DNA of 64,000 nt from Micromonospora narathiwatensis (GCF_900089605.1 NZ_LT594324.1:1860001-1924000), one strand, 5' to 3'. Shown: positions 34,243-42,280, counted from the first letter of the stretch. Notes: a model not told the origin generated them from the letters alone. A program made the numbers and translations.

Positions 34243-34926
34243 TCACGGTCCGGCCGCGTCCAGGTAGTCGGCGAGGCGGCCGGCCGCCACCAACATCGCC
34301 CGGCCCCGCGCGGCCAGTCGCCGCCGCCAGCCGTCCAGGGACGCGGCCAGCGGTCCCGGGCCGTCGGCGGCGCGTACCTGCCGCAGCACGGTCGCGATGT
34401 GCTCCAGCGGGTAGCCGCCGCGGCGCAGGAGATGCGCCAGCTCGGCGTCGCGGACGTCGTCCGGGAGGTACAGCCGGTGCCGCGTGGCGCCGTCGCGGGT
34501 CGGGGTCAGGATCCCGGCCCGTTCCCACTTGCGCAGCGTCGCGGGAGTCACCCCGAGCCGGTGGGCGAGGGCGCCGACGGTCATCGACCGGTCGGGCCGG
34601 GCGCGGGCCGACGCCTCGGTGAGCACTCCGACGGCCGCCTCGACGGCGTCGAGGGTCTCCCGGTCGCGCAGCAGCAGCGCGTGGCCGTGGTCGACGGCGC
34701 GCAGCGCGGCGTCCAGGTCGCCGCGGGTGGCGGCCCGCATGATCTCGGCGCTGACCGCGTAACCGTGGGCCGGCACCAGCGCGAGGTAGGCCCGCAGCGC
34801 CGCGAGGTGCAGGTCGGTGTACGCGCGGTAGCCGCTCGACGTGCGGCGGGCGGTGGGGATCAAGCCGTCGCGTTCGTAGTTGCGGACCGCCTGCGTCGAG
34901 ATGCCGTGCTCGCGTGCCAGGTCCAC
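34243..34926 (-). CDS. Double-MerR transcriptional regulator
   Basis: This 227-residue protein contains two MerR-type winged helix-turn-helix units. The first is at residues 1-70 (MDLAREHGISTQAVRNYE, with GYRAYT), and the second at about 113-185 (MTVGALAHRLGVTPATLRKW, with the wing HRLYLPDD). A helical linker connects them, so one chain could bind a palindrome that normally needs a dimer. It looks like regulators annotated as TioE-type in actinomycetes, though I am not certain of that name. No metal-binding cysteines are present. The GTG start lacks a good ribosome site. It is divergent from the next gene across about 100 bp. Confidence 0.78.
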   Translation of the reverse strand: MDLAREHGISTQAVRNYERDGLIPTARRTSSGYRAYTDLHLAALRAYLALVPAHGYAVSAEIMRAATRGDLDAALRAVDHGHALLLRDRETLDAVEAAVGVLTEASARARPDRSMTVGALAHRLGVTPATLRKWERAGILTPTRDGATRHRLYLPDDVRDAELAHLLRRGGYPLEHIATVLRQVRAADGPGPLAASLDGWRRRLAARGRAMLVAAGRLADYLDAAGP

Positions 34927-34985
34927 GGGCCGGTAAACGTGGCCTGCGGTTTGAGGGTTCAGGTCGGCCTCCAGGCGTCGGTCGA

Positions 34986-35001
34986 GGGTGAAGTCTCACC
35001 C
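34986..35001. promoter_or_regulatory. Small palindrome in the MerR divergent region
   Basis: GGGTGA and TCACCC form a perfect 6-bp inverted repeat around a 4-nt spacer, between the double-MerR gene and the divergent DUF6194-like gene. It is a candidate operator, but short palindromes are common and no promoter hexamers can be placed with confidence. Confidence 0.25.
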
Positions 35002-35027
35002 GCGGATTCAACGATACGGTGAAGGTC

Positions 35028-35576
35028 ATGGCTTCTTTCGCATCCGCCGACCGGACGTTCGCTCTCGATCACGATGGTCCCGTCGCCGCAGCCGGGTCGG
35101 TGCCGGGCGCCGACGACGTCGCCGACCGCATCCTCGCCCTGCCCGAGGTCGCCGTGGTACGGGCCGACGAGGCGTCCGGCGCCCCGCCGGAGAGCTGGGG
35201 CGACCGGTTCTTCTTCGTCGGCGAGGGGCGCCGCCAACCGTTCGCCACGCTCGTCGGGCACGACACCACCGGCTTCGACGACGACTCGCGGCTCGACCGG
35301 CCGGGCGTCTTCCGGCTGAGCATCGAACTCGGCCGCGAGGAGTTCCAGCGCCGGTTCGGCTACCCGCCGGCACGGTTCGCCGACCACCGCTCCGCGCTCG
35401 ACTTCACCGTCCTCGACGAGATCGGCCCCCATCCCGTCTACGGCACCCACGGCTGGGCCTGCGTGCTCAACCCCCTTCGGGCGCTGGCCGAGGTCGACCG
35501 ACTGCTCGGGCACGCCCACCGCAGGGCGCTGGACCGGCACCGCCGCGCGCTGCGCCGGCGGCAGAGCCGGAACTGA
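35028..35576 (+). CDS. DUF6194-like protein of unknown function
   Basis: This protein of about 182 residues resembles a small actinobacterial family annotated as DUF6194. Shared features are the SWGDRFFFVGEG strand, FATLVGHDTTGFDDDSRLDRP, the GVFRLSIELGREEFQRRFG segment and the C-terminal HPVYGTHGWACVLNP followed by a basic helix. No catalytic motif is evident. Its ends are uncertain: the GTG at 35019 is an alternative start, and neither has a well-placed ribosome site. It is divergent from the double-MerR regulator, which may control it. Confidence 0.7.
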   Translation: MASFASADRTFALDHDGPVAAAGSVPGADDVADRILALPEVAVVRADEASGAPPESWGDRFFFVGEGRRQPFATLVGHDTTGFDDDSRLDRPGVFRLSIELGREEFQRRFGYPPARFADHRSALDFTVLDEIGPHPVYGTHGWACVLNPLRALAEVDRLLGHAHRRALDRHRRALRRRQSRN

Positions 35577-35658
35577 CCGCGCGTCGAGGTGGCGGCCGGC
35601 CGGCACGTGTGCGGCCGGCCGGCACGGGTAACCGGGGTGCCGACCAGGGGAGGCGCCG

Positions 35659-36108
35659 ATGACACACGAAGCACCGGACTATTTCCGACCGGAGCACGGC
35701 ATGGTGCTCACCCACCTGCTGATCGTGCGGGACGTGGACCGGTCCCGCGAGTTCTACCAGCAGGTGTTGGGTGCCACCGTGATCCGCGAACGCGAGCCGG
35801 CGATCCTCCGGTTCCACAACGGCTACCTCGTGATCAACAACGAGGGCGGCCCCACCGACGACAAGCCGACCGTACGGGCCCAGGCGCCGGCGGACCCGGA
35901 CTCGCTCAGCAGCGCGCTCAACGTCCGGGTCAACGACGTGCGGGCCGTCTACGAGCAGTGGCGTTCCCGTGGCGGCCAGTTCCTGACCGAGCCCAAGGAC
36001 CACGGGGTCGAGATCCGCTGCTACCTGCGGGACCCGGACGGCTATCTGATCGAACTCGGCCAGGCGACGGGCATCCTCGCGCAGATGGCAGGCACGTCCG
36101 CCGGCTGA
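35659..36108 (+). CDS. VOC-family (glyoxalase/bleomycin-resistance-like) protein
   Basis: This 149-residue protein has the paired beta-alpha-beta-beta-beta units of the vicinal oxygen chelate fold. The first unit begins with LTHLLIVRDVDRSREFYQQV, where the histidine is a likely metal ligand, and the second ends with CYLRDPDGYLIELGQ, where the glutamate is the other common ligand. Members include dioxygenases, glyoxalase I and antibiotic-binding proteins; this one is not assignable. GGGAGG precedes the ATG by a few bases. It is followed within 26 bp by an oxidoreductase gene, probably on one transcript. Confidence 0.82.
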   Translation: MTHEAPDYFRPEHGMVLTHLLIVRDVDRSREFYQQVLGATVIREREPAILRFHNGYLVINNEGGPTDDKPTVRAQAPADPDSLSSALNVRVNDVRAVYEQWRSRGGQFLTEPKDHGVEIRCYLRDPDGYLIELGQATGILAQMAGTSAG

Positions 36109-36133
36109 CCGAGGTCGACCCGGGAGGTGACGG

Positions 36134-37042
36134 ATGAAGGCGGTGCAGTTCGCCGACTACGGCGGACCGGAGGTCCTCCGGCCCGTCCAGGTGCCCGAGC
36201 CGCACGCCGGCCCGGGGCAGATCCGCGTGGCGGTGCGCGCCGTCGGGGTCAACCCGATGGACTGGAAGCTGCGCAGCGGCGCGATGCGCCAGCTGATGCC
36301 GCTCGCGTTGCCGGCCATTCCGGGCAGTGACGTGGCCGGGGTGGTCGACGAGATCGGCGCGGGTGTCACCGGGGTCGACGTGGGAGACGAGGTCTTCGGC
36401 TTTGCCACCGCCGACGGCTACGCCGAGCACGCGCTGCTGGAGCACTTCGCCGTCAAGCCGCCGACCATGTCGTGGGAGGAGGCCGCGGGGCTGCCGGTCG
36501 CCGCGGAGACCGCCGTGCGCGGCCTCGACCTGCTCGGCGTACGCGAGGGCGACGTTCTGCTGATCAACGGCGCGTCCGGTGGGGTGGGCCTGAGCGCCGC
36601 GCAGCTCGCCCGGGCGCGGGGCGCCACGGTGCTCGGCACCGCCAGCCCGGCCAACCACGACTTCCTGCGCGGTCTCGGGGTGCTCCCGACCAGCTACGGC
36701 CCCGGACTGGTGGACCGGGTCCGGGAGATCTCGCCCGACGGGGTGGACGAGGCCCTGGACACCGCCGGCAAGGGCGCCCTGCCGGACCTGGTCGAGATCA
36801 CCGGTACGCCCGACCGGGTGCTGACCATCTCCGACCCGGACGCCCGGCGGCACGGGGTACGGATGACCAGCGGCGCCGAGGGCCGGTCGTATCAGGCGTT
36901 GGACGAGGTGGCGCGGCTTTTCGAGGAGGGTACCTTCCAGCTGCCCGTGGCGCGGACCTTCGATCTCGACCAGGCCGCCGAGGCACAGGAGATCAGCCAG
37001 GGCGGTCACGTGCGCGGCAAGCTCGTCCTCCGGGTCGCCTGA
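36134..37042 (+). CDS. NADP-dependent zinc-free oxidoreductase (quinone reductase type)
   Basis: This 302-residue protein belongs to the medium-chain reductase superfamily. The N-terminal GroES-like domain has VRAVGVNPMDWKLRSG and PGSDVAGVVDEIGAGV, and the nucleotide-binding domain has INGASGGVGLSAAQLARARG near residue 145. The catalytic zinc cysteines of alcohol dehydrogenases are absent, so it fits the quinone oxidoreductase branch that uses NADPH. GGGAGG lies just before the ATG. It is the second gene of a probable pair with the VOC protein; the true substrate is unknown. Confidence 0.85.
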   Translation: MKAVQFADYGGPEVLRPVQVPEPHAGPGQIRVAVRAVGVNPMDWKLRSGAMRQLMPLALPAIPGSDVAGVVDEIGAGVTGVDVGDEVFGFATADGYAEHALLEHFAVKPPTMSWEEAAGLPVAAETAVRGLDLLGVREGDVLLINGASGGVGLSAAQLARARGATVLGTASPANHDFLRGLGVLPTSYGPGLVDRVREISPDGVDEALDTAGKGALPDLVEITGTPDRVLTISDPDARRHGVRMTSGAEGRSYQALDEVARLFEEGTFQLPVARTFDLDQAAEAQEISQGGHVRGKLVLRVA

Positions 37043-37104
37043 TCGCACCGCCCGGGATCCCGAAGGCGGACGGGGCCACCGGGAGCCTGGTTGCGGGGCG
37101 GGGG

Positions 37105-38361
37105 TCAGGCGTGCCCGGCGAGGCCGTGCACGGCCGTTAGGCCGGGCACCTCGGCGCGGCCGAATTCCTCGCCGGTCTCCGGATCGTGCCAGCTCACGGC
37201 ATCCGTCTGGCCCACGTAGAGACGACCGCCGTCGGGGCTGAGCACGAGGCCGGTGACGGGTTCGCGGACGGACCAGCCGGTGACGAGGCCGAGGCCCTCG
37301 ACGTCCACCACGCGTACCGTCGTGCCGACGCCGACGAAGAGGCGGTCGCGGCCGGCGACGGCGTGCCCGGCGCCGGTGCCCGGGGCCAGGGTGGCCGTCC
37401 GGCGTACCGTTAGCTCCTCCGTGGAGATCTCCGCGACGCTGCCCGAGGTGACGTCGACGACGTGGAGCCGGTCTCCGTTCGGGCCGATCGCCAGGGCGTG
37501 TCCGCTCGCGGACTCCTCCCCGAACGGGTGCGGCAGGTCCACGCAGTACGCCCAACGCTCGACGAGGTTCAGCGTGTGCACGAACGCGTGCACGTTGCCC
37601 GGCCGCCCACTGATCAGGTCGCGGGTGTGCCGGTGATCGGGCTGGTGGGTGTAGAGCGTGTAGAGGGTGGTGCGATTCGGCGCGAGCACGGCGTGGCGCC
37701 CGTCGCCGCGCATCTCCTCCTCGGCGCCCGGTGGGACCGGCGACTTGTCCCGGGTGGACAGCGGACCGGGCGCCCTCGTGGCGAGGTCGACGACCCGGAC
37801 CCGGTAGCGGTCCGGGGCCCGCGCCGGCAGCCATTCGAGGACGAACAGTCCGACGAGGTCCTCGGTGAACGCCTCCGGCACGAAGTTCCCGCGCAGCTCG
37901 AACCGGTGCTGAATCCCGGTGACGTCGGCGATCAGCACCGGGGTCACGTCCCGCCCGTCCGGGCGTCCGCTCGTGGCGTTTTCGGCGGTCGTGGTGAGCG
38001 CCACCCTCGTACCGTCGGCCGAGACCGCCTGCGGCAGCCACTGTCCGGGCAGCGCCACCCTGGTGGAGGTGCGGCCGGTGGCGGTGTCGATCTGCCAGAA
38101 CGCGGTGCCCGCGCCGTCGGGCGCGGTCGCGTAGATGACCCGCCCATCGGCGCTGGCGACGGCACGCGGGATTGTCAGCCGCTCCCCGCCGCGCAGTACG
38201 CCGAGACCGTCGTCGACCTCGACGAGCAGCGGGTCGGGGATCGTGGTGGCCGTGCCCGGCTGTCGGCTCCCGCGCGGGTCGCAGCCGATCAGCGCCGCCG
38301 CGCCGGCACCGGCGAGCGCGGTCAGCACGGTACGTCGCGAAATCGTCTTTCCTGCCATCAT
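37105..38361 (-). CDS. Tat lipoprotein with beta-propeller-like repeats
   Basis: This 418-residue protein begins with a twin-arginine leader (SRRTVLTALAGAGAAAL) ending in a lipobox LIGC, so it is probably a lipid-anchored exported protein. The rest holds repeated strand units such as AVASADGRVIYAT, AVSADGTRVALT, AIGPNGDRLHVVD and VLSPDGGRLYVGQ. These resemble YVTN or WD-like blades and suggest a seven-bladed propeller. No enzymatic motif is seen. It is divergent from an ECF sigma factor with only 66 bp between the starts, so it may be a sensor or a target of that system. Either ATG of a tandem pair (38361 or 38358) may be used. Confidence 0.72.
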   Translation of the reverse strand: MMAGKTISRRTVLTALAGAGAAALIGCDPRGSRQPGTATTIPDPLLVEVDDGLGVLRGGERLTIPRAVASADGRVIYATAPDGAGTAFWQIDTATGRTSTRVALPGQWLPQAVSADGTRVALTTTAENATSGRPDGRDVTPVLIADVTGIQHRFELRGNFVPEAFTEDLVGLFVLEWLPARAPDRYRVRVVDLATRAPGPLSTRDKSPVPPGAEEEMRGDGRHAVLAPNRTTLYTLYTHQPDHRHTRDLISGRPGNVHAFVHTLNLVERWAYCVDLPHPFGEESASGHALAIGPNGDRLHVVDVTSGSVAEISTEELTVRRTATLAPGTGAGHAVAGRDRLFVGVGTTVRVVDVEGLGLVTGWSVREPVTGLVLSPDGGRLYVGQTDAVSWHDPETGEEFGRAEVPGLTAVHGLAGHA

Positions 38362-38427
38362 GCCCGGGTGACACCGCCGGAACGGTCGGGGTTCCGTCGT
38401 TGGAACCCGCGCGGCGTGGCCGGTGTC

Positions 38428-39009
38428 ATGAGTTCGTCCCCATCGGAGGTTGTCCTGGACGACGCAGAGTTGGTCACCCGCGCCCGGGCCGGTGACCTGG
38501 AGGCGTACGAACTCCTGGTCGCCCGGCACACCGCGTCCGCGTACCGGACGGCGGTGCTGCTCGGCGCGGGCCCGGACGCGGAGGACGTCATCCAGGAGGC
38601 GTTCGTGAAGGGCCACCGCAGTCTCTCCCGCTACCGCGGCGAGTCGTCCTTCCGCTCCTGGCTGCTGGCGATCGTGGCCAACGAGACCCGTAACCTGCAC
38701 CGTTCGCGCGGCCGGCGGGACGGGCTCGTCCTGCGCGCCGCGGCGGCCCATCCGGTGTCGGAGAGCACCGGGGACGTCGCCGTCGAGGCGGTCCTCGCCG
38801 GGGAGCGCCGCGCCGCGCTGGTGCAGGCCCTGCGCCGGCTTCCGGAGCGGGACCGGGAGGTGATCGTCTGCCGGTTCTTTCTCGATCTGAGCGAGGACGA
38901 GACCGTGACGATGCTCGGCTGGCCCCGGGGCACGGTGAAGTCGCGGACCGCCCGGGCGCTGGTGAAGCTCCGCGGCCTGCTCGACCGCGAGGAGGTGCGG
39001 CGTGGATGA
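38428..39009 (+). CDS. ECF-type RNA polymerase sigma factor
   Basis: This 193-residue sigma factor has region 2 with GAGPDAEDVIQEAFVKGHR (core-binding and -10 recognition) and region 4 with LRRLPERDREVIVCRFF and a GWPRGTVKSRTARAL helix-turn-helix that reads the -35 element. There is no region 1 or 3, as expected for the extracytoplasmic-function group. The start is uncertain: the ATG at 38428 fits the protein, and a GTG at 38368 is open in frame. It overlaps the membrane anti-sigma gene by 8 nt, so the pair is co-translated. It is divergent from a Tat lipoprotein. Confidence 0.87.
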   Translation: MSSSPSEVVLDDAELVTRARAGDLEAYELLVARHTASAYRTAVLLGAGPDAEDVIQEAFVKGHRSLSRYRGESSFRSWLLAIVANETRNLHRSRGRRDGLVLRAAAAHPVSESTGDVAVEAVLAGERRAALVQALRRLPERDREVIVCRFFLDLSEDETVTMLGWPRGTVKSRTARALVKLRGLLDREEVRRG

Positions 39010-39736
39010 CCTTGAGCGGGAGCTGCGCGACCTCGCCGACTGGCTGCAGACCCCCGACCCGCCGGACGTGACCGCCCGGGTACGGGCGCGGCTCACCGCA
39101 CCCGTACGCGGGCGTTGGCGAGCGGGCCGGCGACGCCGGTGGCGCTTCCTCGTGGCGGTGCTCGTCGCCGTGCTCGTGGCGGTCCTGCCGCCGGGGCGGG
39201 CCGCGATCGCCGACGCCGTGGCGGGGCTGCTGCGCTTCGCCGGCATCACCATCATCACGTCACCCGGACCGGCGCCGCCCACCGGCAATCCGTCGCCGCT
39301 GCCGGAGCAGCGGCCCGCCGCCCTGGTCGAGGCGCAGCGGAAGGTGAACTTCCCGATCCGGCTCCCGGCGAAGCTGGGCCCGCCCGAGCAGGTGCTGGTC
39401 GCCGACCCCGACCCCACGGGCACCTGTCGGGTGGCCACGCTGCTGTATCGCGGGGGAGCGCTGCGTATCGACGCCTTCGACGGTCGGCTCGACCCGGCCT
39501 TCCAGAAGCAGGTTGGCGGGCCGGGGGCGGAGTGGGTCGAGGTCGACGGAGACTTCGCCATCTGGATCGGCGGTCCACACGCGGTTGCCTATGTGGACCG
39601 GACCGGCACCGTCCGGGTGGAGACCGCCCGGCTGGCCGCCTCGACCCTGATCTGGCAGGAGGCGGGGGTGAGTTATCGACTGGAGGGCGACCTGACGATG
39701 CCGGAGGCGATCGAGATCGCCAGCTCACTCGACTAG
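39002..39736 (+). CDS. Membrane anti-sigma-like protein
   Basis: This 244-residue protein begins with a short acidic cytoplasmic region (DDLERELRDLADWLQ), has one basic stretch and a single membrane helix at about residues 48-63 (FLVAVLVAVLVAVLP), and continues as an extracytoplasmic domain of about 170 residues. The arrangement and its 8-nt overlap with the ECF sigma gene suggest it is the cognate anti-sigma factor. The zinc-containing HxxxCxxC motif of ZAS proteins is absent. The external domain has no family I recognise. Its stop codon shares the CTAG with the stop of the convergent gene. Confidence 0.75.
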   Translation: MDDLERELRDLADWLQTPDPPDVTARVRARLTAPVRGRWRAGRRRRWRFLVAVLVAVLVAVLPPGRAAIADAVAGLLRFAGITIITSPGPAPPTGNPSPLPEQRPAALVEAQRKVNFPIRLPAKLGPPEQVLVADPDPTGTCRVATLLYRGGALRIDAFDGRLDPAFQKQVGGPGAEWVEVDGDFAIWIGGPHAVAYVDRTGTVRVETARLAASTLIWQEAGVSYRLEGDLTMPEAIEIASSLD

Positions 39737-40125
39737 GGTGCGTCTTTCTGACGGCGCCGTTGCCTCGAACGCCAGGTGGCCCTCGGGTCTGGCTGCCGCG
39801 CGGCAGCGACCAGCGCCAGCACGCCCGCGCCGAGGATCGGGCAGCCGATCGACAGGATGCCGAGCAGCCCGAGCAGCGCCATCACCCCGCCCGACACCGC
39901 CAGCACCAGCCGCCGTTGCGGGGCGGCGCGGGCCACGCCGTAGACCGAGCCGAGGGCCGCGACGGCCAGCCCGGCGAGGAACCATGCCGCGACCTGGCCG
40001 CCCTGCCGGGCGATCAGGTCGACGTAGAGACCGATCATGACGAGGGCGATCACGGCCGCGACCGCCGGCAGCGGATCCCAAGCGTCGCGCCGTCCGGAGG
40101 CCATGACCCATCGTCGCAGATCCAT
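39733..40125 (-). CDS. Small multi-pass membrane protein
   Basis: This 130-residue protein has about three or four hydrophobic helices (VAAVIALVMIGLYVDLI, VAAWFLAGLAVAALGSVYGV, LAVSGGVMALLGLLGIL, ILGAGVLALVAAA) and a basic tail. I do not recognise a family. It is convergent with the anti-sigma gene, and the two stop codons share CTAG (39733-39736), leaving no space for a terminator between them. GGAGG lies only 2 nt before the ATG at 40125, so an ATG at 40104 is also possible. Confidence 0.6.
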   Translation of the reverse strand: MDLRRWVMASGRRDAWDPLPAVAAVIALVMIGLYVDLIARQGGQVAAWFLAGLAVAALGSVYGVARAAPQRRLVLAVSGGVMALLGLLGILSIGCPILGAGVLALVAAARQPDPRATWRSRQRRRQKDAP

Positions 40126-40360
40126 CGCCTCCGGCGTGCCCCGTACGACACGGCGCGACCGCCAGGACGCGGTGCCGGACGGAGCGGAGGACGTCGTCGG
40201 CGCGATCGTCAGGAAAGTCGTCGCGGCTCACCGGGAGGGACGCCGGCGCCCCGGCCCGGGTGGGCCGCCGGGCGGGCGCACCCCCCGGGGGCGGCGGGTG
40301 TCGGTCCGCCGCTGAGGTCGGCTGTCGTGCCCTCGGTTGCCGGCTCCGGACGACCCGAGC

Positions 40361-40645
40361 TCATCGTCGGCCACGACCCCGACCGTACAAGGTGAGCGCG
40401 TTGCAGACGTCGAAGACGCCGATAACGTCCCAGGCCAGGTCGCCGGCCGCCTGTCGGGTGGCCGGGTCGGCGACCATGCCGGTCAGGATGACCACCCGGT
40501 TCTGCACGCTCACCGAGATCTGCTGCCGGCGGGTGGTCCAGTCCGCGCTCAGTCGTTGCGCCACCAGCGCGGCGAGGCGCAGGTCCTCGTCGTGCACCCC
40601 GTCGTCGCCGAGGTAGGGGTTGTGCTCGGGGTATGGCCAGGGCAT
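40361..40645 (-). CDS. BON-domain protein
   Basis: This 94-residue protein is one BON domain (bacterial OsmY and nodulation): an N-terminal HDEDLRLAALVAQRLSADW helix, then the alternating strand VSVQNRVVILTGMVADPATRQAAGDLAWDVIGV typical of the fold, here described in two parts for length. BON proteins bind phospholipid or act in osmotic and envelope stress. The frame is fixed by GGAGG upstream of GTG-ATG (40648/40645). Its start touches the stop of the upstream STAS-domain gene, so the two are co-translated. It lacks any signal peptide. Confidence 0.75.
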   Translation of the reverse strand: MPWPYPEHNPYLGDDGVHDEDLRLAALVAQRLSADWTTRRQQISVSVQNRVVILTGMVADPATRQAAGDLAWDVIGVFDVCNALTLYGRGRGRR

Positions 40646-41343
40646 CACCTTGCGACCTCCGTGGTCGTCACCGGCGGCATGAGTGCCGCCGGACTCGGCT
40701 GGACGGGCGGATGTTCCCCACGCGGCCGACCCGGCCGGCCCGCGCCGGCCGTGGGCACCGGGCGGGTGGGGCCCACCGGCGGCCGGTTGGCTCGCCGGAA
40801 GGCGGCCGTACGGGTGGGGATGATGGGGAAGACGCTGTCCAGCCGCATGGTGTGCAGCACCGTCCGGACGAAGCGGGACGGCGCCACCAGGCAGAGCACC
40901 TTGCCGTCCTGCCGCGCTTCCTGATGGGCGCGCACCAGCAGGCCGAGGCCCACGGACTCGATGGTGCGCACCTCGGCGAGGTCGACCAGCACCTGCCGGC
41001 CGAGGGTGACGGACTCCGCCAGCGCCCGCCGTACCGCTTCGGCCGGGTCCGCGCTCCCGGCCGCCCGGTCGTCGGCGGCCCCGTCGAGGTCGCCGATTCC
41101 GAGCGCGTCGTCGAACTCCGGGGTCCGGGTCGTGCCGGCCCCGTCGTCGCCGTCCGCCGGTCGGACGCTGCACCGGGGGCAGAGGTGGGGGCCGGAGGCG
41201 AAGGGCGAACCCGTCCAGCCGTGCTCGAACACCAGTGTCCAGACGACCTCGGCGTCGGGCAGGACGCAGGCGGCGCCGGTGATCGTGTCGCCGCAGTCGT
41301 CGCAGATCAAGCTCATCAGGTGGTCCGCCGGTACGACCGTCAT
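40645..41343 (-). CDS. STAS-domain protein with N-terminal zinc-ribbon-like part
   Basis: This 232-residue protein starts with a possible zinc-binding unit: CDDC near residue 14 and CPRC near residue 55. A STAS domain follows at about residues 95-170 (LGRQVLVDLAEVRTIESVGL, then VRAHQEARQDGKVLCLVAP), with a serine (ESVGL) at the position normally phosphorylated in anti-anti-sigma factors. A proline-rich tail follows. STAS proteins relieve anti-sigma factors in stress pathways. A GAGGAGAGG ribosome site precedes the ATG at 41343. It is co-translated with the BON protein. The combination with cysteines is unusual; zinc binding is inferred. Confidence 0.72.
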   Translation of the reverse strand: MTVVPADHLMSLICDDCGDTITGAACVLPDAEVVWTLVFEHGWTGSPFASGPHLCPRCSVRPADGDDGAGTTRTPEFDDALGIGDLDGAADDRAAGSADPAEAVRRALAESVTLGRQVLVDLAEVRTIESVGLGLLVRAHQEARQDGKVLCLVAPSRFVRTVLHTMRLDSVFPIIPTRTAAFRRANRPPVGPTRPVPTAGAGRPGRPRGEHPPVQPSPAALMPPVTTTEVAR

Positions 41344-41408
41344 GCCTCTCCTCTCGTCCGTGCCCGGGCCGACGTACGGGCTCGGCGGTTGGCAGGTGGT
41401 GCGGCTGC

Positions 41409-41687
41409 TCAGGACCGGGTGGCGTCCCCGGCGCCCCGGCGTGCGGTGACGACGCCGAGCACCACCGCGGGGACCGCGAAGCCGACCTGGGCGAGCAGCC
41501 GGGGCAGCGCCTGGTTCGCGTCGACGCCGATCAGGCGGATGGTCACGGAGCCCAGCAGCGCGGCGGCCACGCCGAGGGCGACGGTCAGCCACACGGGGGC
41601 GGCCTTCGGGCCCGGCAGGACGAGCCGGCCCACGATGCCGACGCCGATGCCGATGGCGAGGGCGCTGAGGAGCGCACTGCCGGTCAC
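41409..41687 (-). CDS. GlsB/YeaQ/YmgE-like small membrane protein
   Basis: This 92-residue protein has three hydrophobic helices with glycine-rich faces (LSALAIGIGVGIVGRLVLP, WLTVALGVAAALLG, VGFAVPAVVLGVVTA). The G-x-G-x-x-x-G-R-L-V-P-G pattern in the first helix matches the transglycosylase-associated protein family, often stress-induced. AAGGAGG lies 6 nt before the GTG at 41687. It lies between two STAS-domain genes on the same strand, which suggests an envelope or stress regulon. Confidence 0.7.
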   Translation of the reverse strand: MTGSALLSALAIGIGVGIVGRLVLPGPKAAPVWLTVALGVAAALLGSVTIRLIGVDANQALPRLLAQVGFAVPAVVLGVVTARRGAGDATRS

Positions 41688-41717
41688 TGATTCCTCCTTG
41701 GAATTCGCTCCGCGGAT

Positions 41718-42128
41718 TCAGGGCCGGGTGACGACCCGGGCCCGCCCGAGCGCCGGTCCCACCGGACCGGCGCCGAACGCGTCACCGCCCCCGGACGGTG
41801 GACGCGGGGCGCTGTCGCCGATCGGCAGCGGCTGGTCGGGACGGGCGGTGTCCAGGATGCGGCGGATCCGAGGGTGGGGATCGCGCAGCGTGAGGACGCC
41901 GCCTCGCCGGGTCAGCCGACGCTGGACGTCGAGCAGCAGCCCGATGGCGGCCGCGTCGAGGTGCCGGCACTCGGACAGGTCGATCACGACCTCCGCGGGA
42001 TGCAGGGACAGGATCCGGTCCAGGACCGCCCCGACCTCGGAGAGTCGGGGCAGGTCGAGCTCCGCGGTGATGTCCAGCTCGACTCGGGGCACCCGGCACT
42101 CCGGTGGGAGCGGGTGGTGCGCGGTCAC
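41718..42128 (-). CDS. STAS-domain (anti-sigma factor antagonist-like) protein
   Basis: This 136-residue protein contains a STAS domain: VELDITAELDLPRLSEV, then EVVIDLSECRHLDAAAIGLL, where an alanine replaces the usual phospho-acceptor serine or threonine (DAAAIGL for DSSGLG-like). It ends in a proline- and glycine-rich tail. Without the acceptor residue it may not be switched by kinase-type anti-sigma factors in the usual way. GAGGAG lies 6 nt before the GTG. It is the first gene of a minus-strand group with the small membrane, STAS and BON genes, and is divergent from the two-component system. Confidence 0.78.
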   Translation of the reverse strand: MTAHHPLPPECRVPRVELDITAELDLPRLSEVGAVLDRILSLHPAEVVIDLSECRHLDAAAIGLLLDVQRRLTRRGGVLTLRDPHPRIRRILDTARPDQPLPIGDSAPRPPSGGGDAFGAGPVGPALGRARVVTRP

Positions 42129-42205
42129 TGATGGCTCCTCTGTGGCTCGATTCGTTGCTGTTTCACACCCTGGGTGCCGATCGTGGAGGTCGTCACGCAG
42201 GGGTA

Positions 42206-42221
42206 TGACAGTTGTGTGACA
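42206..42221 (+). promoter_or_regulatory. 11-bp-spaced TGACA direct repeat
   Basis: TGACA occurs at 42206-42210 and again at 42217-42221, exactly 11 bp apart, in the 150-bp region between divergent STAS and response-regulator genes. Direct repeats with an 11-bp period are the usual binding sites of OmpR/PhoB response regulators, which bind as head-to-tail dimers. It lies about 60 bp before the regulator start, so autoregulation is plausible. Confidence 0.4.
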
Positions 42222-42280
42222 AATCTGGGTCAGGAATCCCGGGGTTGGTGATACCAGGTCCGGCCAGGGATGATGCCGGG

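Noticed and set aside
33143..35029. 628-codon minus-strand open frame
   Set aside because: It overlaps the transporter, the double-MerR gene and the DUF6194-like start, and reads as shadow sequence.
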